NCBI GenBank assembly: GCA_019247395.1
Contig: JAFAOZ010000284.1
Location: 1-7,470 of the forward strand
From: Vulcanimicrobiota bacterium
GTDB taxonomy: Bacteria; Vulcanimicrobiota; Vulcanimicrobiia; Vulcanimicrobiales; Vulcanimicrobiaceae
Reading direction: 5' to 3'
DNA length: 7,470 bases
Position numbers and translations under genes: made by a program
The notes under the pieces: model-generated
What the model saw: the letters and a program-made list of their open reading frames with translations, nothing else
Database searches by the model: none
What the model was told of the DNA's origin: nothing
Shown: positions 1 to 6,100 of the stretch, piece after piece
Position numbering within the stretch: position 1 is the first letter of the stretch
How the letters are laid out: every line of letters starts with the position of its first letter

Positions 1-1463
1 AGCGAGGCTTCCGGCGTCACCCCGAGGGCGCCGATCCACCCTAGCGCCGCCAGCATCGCAAGCGAGCTCAGGACTACTTTTCCGGTGGAGATCAGCAAGA
101 CGCCCCAGTCTATCCCGGTGACGAGACGCGCGATGACGAGCAACAAAAGTACCGCTTGCATGCTTTGGCTCAACGAGTTGGCTAGTAGGAGCCCGCGCGC
201 GCCCAGGCTTGGCAGCCAAATCATCGAGAGCAGCACGTTGATGACGACCGTGACGACGGAGACCGTAACCGGCCAGAGCGTTTCGCGGCACGCAAAGCAG
301 CAGCGCGTCAAAACCACGTTTGCGGCAAGCGCGATCAATCCGATTGCCGCGTACGGCAGCAGCGAAGCGGTTAAATCCGTCGCGCCTGCTTGAAACGTAC
401 CCCGCTCGAAAAGCGCTTGGATCATCGGGTGCGCGAGAACGATCAGCGCGCAGACCGACGGGATCGTGATGAAGTTGACCAGCCGCAGTCCGGTGACGAC
501 GCTGCGCGCCACGCCGCGGCGATTTTCTCGCGCAAACTGCGCGGCGAGTAAGGGGAAGATAACGGTGGCAATCGCGGCGGCGAAGATCTGTTGGGGAAAG
601 TTCACGAGCTTCGTCGCGTAATTCATCCCGGCGATATAACCCGGCGCCAGCGTCGAAGCAAAAAAACGGTCGAAGAACAGCGCGAGCTGGCCGGCCGCGG
701 AGCCTACGATGATGGGGCCGAGCAAGACCCAAATCTTCGGCAGGCCCGGATGCCGCAGATCGATGATCGGGCGGTACCGGCCAATGGAGAGAAACGACGG
801 AACCTGCACCAGCAGCTGCGCGGTCAAGCCGAGCGCCGTTCCCAAAACCAGCGCGAAGATGCCCATGCCGTGTGCCAGTAAGACGACGCAGAGAATCGTT
901 ACGGTGTTGACGGCGACGCCGACCAATGCGGCGGCGCGAAAACGATGGTAAGCGTTGAGCATCGCGGAGAGCACGCCGCTCAAGCTCACCGCAACGATGC
1001 TCGGCATCAACCAGCGCGTCATTTTGATCGCGACGGCCATCTGCGGCGCCGGGAAACCATGCGCGATGATCGGCACGTACCAGCGCGCCGTAAAGAACCC
1101 GACGACCGCGCACGTCGTCAAGACGATTGCCAGCATATTCAGGACCGTGCTCGCAAGCCGCCATGCTTCTTCTTCTTTGCGATGCGCGAGGTACTCTGAA
1201 AAGGTTGGGACGAGCGCGCTCACGAGCGCGCCGTTGAAGACGCCAAACAGAATCGTCGGAATCGTCGCCGCCGCGAGGAACGTGTCCATCTCCCAACGCG
1301 TTCCGTAATAGCGCGCGCTCACGACCTCGCGCAAGAAGCCGAGCAGTGTCGATGCAAAAGTCGCGCCCATAATAAAGAGCGTGGAGCCGGCAATCGAAAT
1401 GCGATGGCGCGGACGGAGCTGCGGGACGACGCGAAGGTGAGGCGTTGGCCTAATGTGCGCCAT
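1..1463 (-). CDS. murJ: MurJ/MviN-family lipid-linked glycan flippase (3' end off the window)
   Basis: Multi-pass inner-membrane protein of the MviN/MurJ branch of the MOP superfamily, which flips undecaprenyl-linked glycans such as lipid II. I translated the minus strand by hand. It is open from the ATG at 1463 to the left edge, giving 487 codons. E. coli MurJ has about 511 residues and this protein has an N-terminal extension of about 20, so perhaps 40-50 residues are missing. Family landmarks: LLGFLREVVSARYYG near residues 40-54, followed by D60; LNAYHRF in the first half; APGYIAGMNYATKLVNFP near 272-290; and FERGTF in the second half. The basic leader (about residues 5-21, rich in R, P and H) precedes the first membrane helix. 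The ATG lies inside the end of the sugar transferase gene (14-base overlap). GGAGG sits only one base upstream, so coupling by the upstream ribosome is likely. Compared from memory with E. coli MurJ, R24 is kept (R45) and D39 is kept (D60), while R18 reads T39, D25 reads E46, R270 reads K285 and the RR pair near residue 52 is absent. It could therefore be an exopolysaccharide flippase and not the lipid II flippase. Confidence 0.92.
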   Translation of the reverse strand, partial: MAHIRPTPHLRVVPQLRPRHRISIAGSTLFIMGATFASTLLGFLREVVSARYYGTRWEMDTFLAAATIPTILFGVFNGALVSALVPTFSEYLAHRKEEEAWRLASTVLNMLAIVLTTCAVVGFFTARWYVPIIAHGFPAPQMAVAIKMTRWLMPSIVAVSLSGVLSAMLNAYHRFRAAALVGVAVNTVTILCVVLLAHGMGIFALVLGTALGLTAQLLVQVPSFLSIGRYRPIIDLRHPGLPKIWVLLGPIIVGSAAGQLALFFDRFFASTLAPGYIAGMNYATKLVNFPQQIFAAAIATVIFPLLAAQFARENRRGVARSVVTGLRLVNFITIPSVCALIVLAHPMIQALFERGTFQAGATDLTASLLPYAAIGLIALAANVVLTRCCFACRETLWPVTVSVVTVVINVLLSMIWLPSLGARGLLLANSLSQSMQAVLLLLVIARLVTGIDWGVLLISTGKVVLSSLAMLAALGWIGALGVTPEAS

Positions 1464-2103
1464 TCCTCCGCATGACGGCCGGAATCGTCTTCGCGACGAT
1501 CAGGAGATCGCCAAGCGGCGTCCACTCGTCGACGTAGCGATTATCCAGTTCCATCCAATGCTCGAACGAAACACCGCTGCGTCCGTTGATCTGCCAGAGG
1601 CACGTAACGCCCTGCGGCACGCTGAGGCGACGACGCGCAACGGCGTCATAGTGTTCGACCTCGCTTGGCAATGCCGGTCGCGGACCGACGAGCGCCATCT
1701 CGCCGCGCACGACATTGATCAGGTTTGGAAGCTCATCGATGCTGGTGCGGCGCAGAAAGCTTCCGAGCGGATGCAGCCGTGGATCGTTGCGAATCTTGAA
1801 GACCGGCCCATCGACCTCGTTGAGGTGCATGACGCTCTGGCGCATGGCATGCGCGCCGTTCACCATCGTGCGAAGCTTGAACATTTTGAAACGGCGGCCA
1901 TGCATGCCAACGCGTTCCTGCGCGAAGAACGGCGTGCCGCCGGTAACGCACGCGATCGAGAGCGCGGCAAGCGCGACGACGGGCGCCGTCACGATTAGAA
2001 GAAGTACGCCGAGAACGACGTCGATGCCGCGCTTGAGCGCGTGCCACCAGACCGGAACTCGACGCCCGGTCGGAATTGCCATCGCAATCCGCACGGCGTT
2101 CAT
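1450..2103 (-). CDS. Polyprenyl-phosphate sugar-1-phosphate transferase (bacterial sugar transferase, short monotopic form)
   Basis: Transfers a sugar-1-phosphate from a nucleotide sugar to undecaprenyl phosphate at the cytoplasmic face, the first membrane step of surface-glycan synthesis. The 217-residue protein is essentially the catalytic Bac_transf domain (Pfam PF02397). It lacks the four-helix N-terminal half of WcaJ/WbaP-type enzymes, so it resembles the small PglC-like class. Visible in order: K24-R-G-I-D28 before the hydrophobic segment at residues 27-53 with P41 (the re-entrant helix in this class); ERVG (63-66); FKMFKLRTM (72-80); DPR (107-109); RRTSIDELPN (118-127), whose D123-E124 match the catalytic Asp-Glu dyad of PglC; GPRP (140-143); and LWQINGRS (169-176). 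The start was chosen because this ATG overlaps the deoB stop as ATGA, has GAGAGG about 10 bases upstream, and gives the usual family N-terminus. An upstream extension in the same frame is arginine-rich antisense-like sequence and unlikely to be real. The sugar specificity cannot be read. The adjacent flippase suggests a lipid-linked oligosaccharide pathway. Confidence 0.95.
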   Translation of the reverse strand: MNAVRIAMAIPTGRRVPVWWHALKRGIDVVLGVLLLIVTAPVVALAALSIACVTGGTPFFAQERVGMHGRRFKMFKLRTMVNGAHAMRQSVMHLNEVDGPVFKIRNDPRLHPLGSFLRRTSIDELPNLINVVRGEMALVGPRPALPSEVEHYDAVARRRLSVPQGVTCLWQINGRSGVSFEHWMELDNRYVDEWTPLGDLLIVAKTIPAVMRRNGAH

Positions 2104-3224
2104 GGCAGCAGCGCCTCTCTGACGGTTCTCCCCACTAAGTCGAGCCCTTCGACGTCCGGCAGCACGCTGCCGCCTTTCCCGTTGACCGTCAGATGGACGA
2201 ACGGCACGTACTCCCGGGTGTGATCGGTGCCCGGCGCGGTGGGATCGCATCCGTGATCCGCAGTCAAGATCACCTCGTCGCCGGCGCGCAAGCGCGCCTC
2301 GAGACTCGGCAACATGGCATCGAGTTCTTCAAGCGCCCGCGCATATCCGCGTGCGTCGCGCCGATGACCGTATTTCGAATCGAAATCGTTGAGGTTGGTA
2401 AAGACGAAACCGTGGTCAACCGTTTCGAGCAATGCGTACGTTCTCTCCATCGCGTCGCGGTTGTCGGCCGCCCGAATCGATGACGATATCCCACGCCCGC
2501 AGTAGATATCCGAAATCTTGCCTACTGCATACACGCCCACATACCCGGTCCGGAGCTCGTCGAGCAGGTTCGGGGGCGGCTCGATTGCATAGTCCCGTCG
2601 ATTCGGCGTCCGTCTGAAAGCCCCCGGTTCTCCCACAAACGGGCGGGCGATGACCCGGTTGACGGCATGCGGAGATCGCAGCATTTCACGGGCTTTCTGG
2701 CTCCATTCATAGAGCCGGTTCAGCGGCACGATCGCTTCGTGTGCAGCGATCTGAAAGACCGAATCGGCCGACGTATAGAGTATCGGGCGGCCGGTTTGGA
2801 CGTGCGCGGCACCGAGCTCTTCGATAATCTCGGTGCCCGACGCGGGCTTGTTGCCCAGCGGCGGCTTGCCTGTAATTTGCGTAAATGCGTCGACGACGTC
2901 CGCCGGAAACCCATTCGGATACGTGGGGAAGGGGATCTCGGTGATGACTCCCATCATCTCCCAGTGGCCGGTAATCGTATCTTTTCCGCGACTCCGCTCG
3001 CGCAGTCGCGCCAAGCGCGCGCACGGCGATTCGGCGCCGCGGAGGCCTGGAATATCGGTAAGCGCACCAATTCCGAGCCGCTCCAGATTGGGAAGATGCA
3101 GCGTTCCGACGCTGCGAGCGACGTTGCCGATCGTGTTTGCACCTGGTGCGTCGCCGTACTCCGGCGCGTCTGTAAGCGCGCCAATACCTCCCGAATCGAT
3201 GACGATTGCGACCACGCGCTTCAT
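2100..3224 (-). CDS. deoB: Phosphopentomutase
   Basis: Cytosolic metalloenzyme of the alkaline phosphatase superfamily that interconverts (deoxy)ribose 1-phosphate and 5-phosphate, linking nucleoside salvage to the pentose phosphate pathway. The 374-residue protein is a little shorter than the roughly 390-400 usual for the family but has all the expected motifs. These are an N-terminal IDSGGIGA with metal ligand D10; DAPGANTIGN (25-34); GKDTITGHWE (80-89) carrying the phosphate-accepting threonine (probably T85); the NLNDFDSKYGHRRD segment supplying Asp and His ligands; and ADHGCDP followed by TDHTREYVP near the C-terminus. The ATG at 3224 was preferred over an in-frame TTG at 3269 because it gives the standard MKRV start. 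A GAGGG lies about 16 bases upstream, which is a long spacing. The 3' end overlaps the sugar transferase start by 4 bases, so deoB leads a three-gene operon. Its pairing with surface-glycan genes may reflect nothing more than shared transcription. Confidence 0.96.
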   Translation of the reverse strand: MKRVVAIVIDSGGIGALTDAPEYGDAPGANTIGNVARSVGTLHLPNLERLGIGALTDIPGLRGAESPCARLARLRERSRGKDTITGHWEMMGVITEIPFPTYPNGFPADVVDAFTQITGKPPLGNKPASGTEIIEELGAAHVQTGRPILYTSADSVFQIAAHEAIVPLNRLYEWSQKAREMLRSPHAVNRVIARPFVGEPGAFRRTPNRRDYAIEPPPNLLDELRTGYVGVYAVGKISDIYCGRGISSSIRAADNRDAMERTYALLETVDHGFVFTNLNDFDSKYGHRRDARGYARALEELDAMLPSLEARLRAGDEVILTADHGCDPTAPGTDHTREYVPFVHLTVNGKGGSVLPDVEGLDLVGRTVREALLP

Positions 3225-3281
3225 CTGCGGCCGAGTCTTTCCCTCAAGGAGTCGGTTCTTACTCTCCAAAAAAGTGGGCCC
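3225..3281. promoter_or_regulatory. Short divergent intergenic region between the two operons
   Basis: These 57 bases separate the deoB start (minus strand) from the barrel gene start (plus strand), so they are the natural site for control elements of both operons. I found no convincing -35/-10 pair on either strand, no inverted repeat and no terminator. An AAGGAG at 3246-3251 (plus) looks like a ribosome-binding site but has no start codon at normal distance. A run of six A at 3268-3273 follows. The promoters may extend into the coding sequence on either side. The label rests on position only. Confidence 0.35.
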
Positions 3282-5219
3282 GTGCCACGAATTGCGGTTT
3301 CGGCGGCGTTCGTAACGCTGGTGTGTTTGTTCGCCTGCGGCACTGCCCGCGCCGCAACACCCTCGCCGTCACCCGCTCCGTCGCAATCGCCGGCACCCCC
3401 GCGAACGGTACTCTATCTCGACGCGACGCGGCTCGACTTCTATTACAATCAATTTTTAATCGAGGGAGACGGTAAGGTTCGGCTGCGCACCAGCGACGGT
3501 TATAGCGTGACCGGCGATTCGTTCACTATGGATCTGAAGCTGAACCGCTTCATGGTCGCGGGACACGTCACGCTGCACGATGCGACCGGCACGGTGCACG
3601 GTGCCGCAATCGCGGACTTCCTCGATTTCCGCAGGATTTATTTCGTGCCGGTCACGTCGGCGCCGGATCGCTGGACGTTCCTCGACGGCGATCTCGCGCA
3701 TCCCGCAAAAGGCCGCGAAATGCCGGGTGATGCGTTTTACTTTCCGCAAGTGAACGGGAATCCGAGTATTACCGCAACCGGTGCCGTCATCGACACTAAG
3801 ACCTACGCGCGGTTCATTAACGCGCACACGTATTTTCTCGACGCCGGCATACCGCTCGGAAGTTACGTGGTCAATTTCTCGTCGAATCAATATTTCGCTC
3901 AAAACACGCTCTCCGGCGCGAGCGTTGATTTGACGTGGAACCTGGCGGGAAGCCCAAACGCGCTAACTGCGCTGCATTTACGATACGACCCGACGTATAA
4001 GACGTATCTCTCCGTGGAACAGCACTTTGTCGGCGATCACGAATATGCCATCTTCTCGGTCAACCCCGCAACGCGCGATCAGAAGTGGTGGAATTTGGCG
4101 CTGTACGAAAAACTGGGCAGCCGATTTCAGATTCAAAGCTTTACGCAGTATTACGCGCAACAAGATTGGCTGAACGAGCCGCGCGCGGCGCAGCAGACGA
4201 CCTATCTCAGTGCAACCTACGCGATGCCGCACTCGTACATCACGGGAACGGCGCAGCTGACGAACTATAACGTCCTCGGTCCGGGAGCGCTCGAAGAACC
4301 CAATGCCATTGCCGGCACCCTCAACCATCCTTCCCAAGTTCAGGTCACCGCCACGAGCTTCCAAAACAAAGTCCCCGGGTTGCCGCTCTACGAGCAAATT
4401 TACGAGGGGTACGGCTTCAATCACGACACCGTCGGAGCCGGTCAGTACCTTAACGGTTTTCCTGGGTACTGGCCGGAGGGCGGTGCTCGGTTCGCCCCCA
4501 TCCCAGTTCCAGGTCTTCAGGCGTACGGTTCTCCGTGCAAGGTGCAGCCGTCAAAATTCTTTACGTACTATTGCCCGGTCTATACGACGATCTGGAACAC
4601 CGTCTTCGGTTTCAACTTCTTCACGCCGTCGATCAAGCTGAACAATCCGCCGAGCCCGTACGAAACGTACTACTTCAATGCTAGCTTTAATAAGCAATGG
4701 CAGTGGAACTCGCTGCCGCACTGGATCAGCACGACCTCGACCAACTTCAGCATCAACCGTCAGTTTTCGCGCGCAGTCAATACGTATCTCAGTTACCAAA
4801 TTCTCAACGTCGGCGATCACTATATCCACGGCGGCTATTTGCCGTGCGAACCGGTGGGCTCATTCTACTGCCCGCTCAGTTTCACGTCGTTCCGCGGCGT
4901 GTCGACGGAGCACACGACCAGCCTAGGCTTCAATTGGGTGCCGTCGCCGGAGTTCAACTTTTCGCTGCTGACACGCCATCACGTCGACTTCCCAATCCCG
5001 GTGCCCGGAGTTTTCGGCTTACCGCCGAACAATATTCTTGGCCAGCCGCTCTATGCGTCGTACCTCGGACAGCCGCCGTACGACGCAACCGGAGAAGTAC
5101 GCTTCAAGGTTCTCTCGCATGCGATGCTCGACGTCTCTCGCACATTCTACTGGTACGGCAATCCGTACAGAACTCAATTTTGGCAGCCGACCTTCGTGAT
5201 ACAGCTGTTACCGATATGA
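3282..5219 (+). CDS. Secreted OstA/LptD-like outer-membrane beta-barrel protein
   Basis: Predicted outer-membrane protein of 645 residues. Residues 1-24 form a signal peptide (R3, a hydrophobic core at 4-19, then TARA before a probable cleavage after A24). A Ser/Pro/Ala linker covers about 25-41. Residues 43-124 look like an OstA/LptA-type beta-jellyroll: YLDATRLDFYYNQ, IEGDGKVRL, YSVTGDSFTMDL, FMVAGHVTLHD. The rest is a long series of alternating, aromatic-rich beta strands typical of a transmembrane barrel, ending in WQPTFVIQLLPI. The mature protein has only four cysteines, in two close pairs (419/431 and 522/530), each second Cys preceded by an aromatic and followed by Pro. True E. coli LptD has 784 residues and moves LPS to the surface. 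Whether this shorter protein does so is not shown. No ATG precedes the signal peptide. The GTG at 3282 is the best start, although it lacks a clear Shine-Dalgarno sequence, and a CTG at 3225 is the alternative. The stop overlaps the next ATG. Confidence 0.8.
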   Translation: MPRIAVSAAFVTLVCLFACGTARAATPSPSPAPSQSPAPPRTVLYLDATRLDFYYNQFLIEGDGKVRLRTSDGYSVTGDSFTMDLKLNRFMVAGHVTLHDATGTVHGAAIADFLDFRRIYFVPVTSAPDRWTFLDGDLAHPAKGREMPGDAFYFPQVNGNPSITATGAVIDTKTYARFINAHTYFLDAGIPLGSYVVNFSSNQYFAQNTLSGASVDLTWNLAGSPNALTALHLRYDPTYKTYLSVEQHFVGDHEYAIFSVNPATRDQKWWNLALYEKLGSRFQIQSFTQYYAQQDWLNEPRAAQQTTYLSATYAMPHSYITGTAQLTNYNVLGPGALEEPNAIAGTLNHPSQVQVTATSFQNKVPGLPLYEQIYEGYGFNHDTVGAGQYLNGFPGYWPEGGARFAPIPVPGLQAYGSPCKVQPSKFFTYYCPVYTTIWNTVFGFNFFTPSIKLNNPPSPYETYYFNASFNKQWQWNSLPHWISTTSTNFSINRQFSRAVNTYLSYQILNVGDHYIHGGYLPCEPVGSFYCPLSFTSFRGVSTEHTTSLGFNWVPSPEFNFSLLTRHHVDFPIPVPGVFGLPPNNILGQPLYASYLGQPPYDATGEVRFKVLSHAMLDVSRTFYWYGNPYRTQFWQPTFVIQLLPI

Positions 5220-6100
5220 AGCGTTTGATATCGGCACTCACCGTGACGGCTCTGGCAGTGCTGCTCGTCGCAGCCGGTCCTTCGGTGGTCGTCAGCGGTC
5301 AGCTTTTGGCCTATCAAGACGGCTTCGTCTTCTTCACGACGGGCGATGGTTTTCGCGTCGCGGGCAACGTCGCAATCAAAGACGCCAAGACGGGCGGTTC
5401 GACCAGCATTGCGCCGGCGCCACGTATATGGGCGCGAGCCACCTTCGATGCGAGCGGCACCGTAACAGAGCTCGATCTCTCGCGCGCACCGCTTCCTCCG
5501 CAAGGAAGCTTTGCCGACGTCGCACACTACGCCGTCGCGATCTCGTCGCCGGTTCCGAATCCTGATCTTTTGCGCAACATCGAGACGCCGCCGCCGGGCA
5601 CGCCGACCACGGTCGCGGCATCGCGCCATTTCTCCGGCAAGCCGGTTCTGGTGACCTTCATCGTACAAGTGCCTCCCTACACGCCGTTCACGTCGTCGGT
5701 CTATATCACGACCGACCAGAGCGGCTGGAACGCGCAGGCGGTACCGATGGATCGCGTCGACGCGCTCCATTATCAAATTACGCGCCGCTATAACTCGGGA
5801 ACCGTCTTTCGGTACCTGTACGATCGCGGCTCGCTGCAATCGCAAGAGGTCGCGCAAAACGGGTTGGCGCGTACGCCGCGCGAGCTCGTCGTCACCGACG
5901 CCGACGTCCGAGTACTCCGTGACACCGTCTATGCCTGGCAAGACGCGGCGCCCGGACAAGTGAACGCACCGCAGCCGCAGGTCATGCCGACGCCGTACAA
6001 TCCGGCGCCGTTCCCGAATCTGCCACCCTGCCTGCCACCGCCCCAACCCGGCGGCAAGCACGGGCCGCCGCCGCCAGGGTGCCCCGGCTCGCCGCCATAG
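5216..6100 (+). CDS. Secreted protein with OstA-like N-terminal segment, starch-binding-like beta-sandwich and proline-rich tail
   Basis: I do not recognise this 294-residue protein as a named family. Residues 1-20 (MKR then a hydrophobic stretch) are a signal peptide or anchor without a lipobox cysteine. Residues 24-90 are beta-rich and include GDGFRVAGNVAIKDAKTG (43-60), which resembles a segment of the preceding barrel gene. Residues about 142-243 look like a CBM20/CBM48-type immunoglobulin-like fold: a VTFIVQVPPYTP strand, VYITTDQSGWN with W171, FRYLYDRGSLQSQEV, and a closing DTVYAWQD with W241. In that family such domains bind glucans, though some serve only as structural modules. The C-terminus from about 246 is rich in Pro and Gly, with two cysteines in the last 30 residues. 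The ATG start forms an ATGA overlap with the upstream stop and has no strong ribosome-binding site, pointing to translational coupling. The likely location is the periplasm or cell surface. A carbohydrate ligand is inferred from the fold only. Confidence 0.78.
   Translation: MKRLISALTVTALAVLLVAAGPSVVVSGQLLAYQDGFVFFTTGDGFRVAGNVAIKDAKTGGSTSIAPAPRIWARATFDASGTVTELDLSRAPLPPQGSFADVAHYAVAISSPVPNPDLLRNIETPPPGTPTTVAASRHFSGKPVLVTFIVQVPPYTPFTSSVYITTDQSGWNAQAVPMDRVDALHYQITRRYNSGTVFRYLYDRGSLQSQEVAQNGLARTPRELVVTDADVRVLRDTVYAWQDAAPGQVNAPQPQVMPTPYNPAPFPNLPPCLPPPQPGGKHGPPPPGCPGSPP

Noticed and set aside
85..1308. Several plus-strand reading frames of 80-117 codons
   Set aside because: All lie opposite the MurJ-family gene, whose minus-strand frame is continuous and matches family motifs. 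The plus-strand products are low-complexity and lack recognisable domains.
2667..3281. An upstream in-frame extension of about 205 codons before the barrel protein's signal peptide, opposite deoB
   Set aside because: It is antisense to a clearly real deoB, is arginine-rich with no domain pattern, and would bury a good signal peptide inside the protein. An open frame this long is common opposite GC-rich genes.
3324..3341. Possible lipoprotein signal (LFAC) in the barrel protein's leader
   Set aside because: Phe at -2 fits the lipobox poorly, and a better signal peptidase I site (ARA before A25) follows directly. A barrel protein is also not expected to be lipidated there.
4697..5215. In-frame upstream extension of the 5216 gene by 173 codons
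   Set aside because: It is a shadow of the barrel gene in another frame. The ATG at 5216 gives a clean signal peptide and an ATGA overlap.
6045..6080. CCG/GCC-rich run that looks like a simple repeat
   Set aside because: It is explained by the codons of the proline- and glycine-rich tail. I saw no regular repeat unit.
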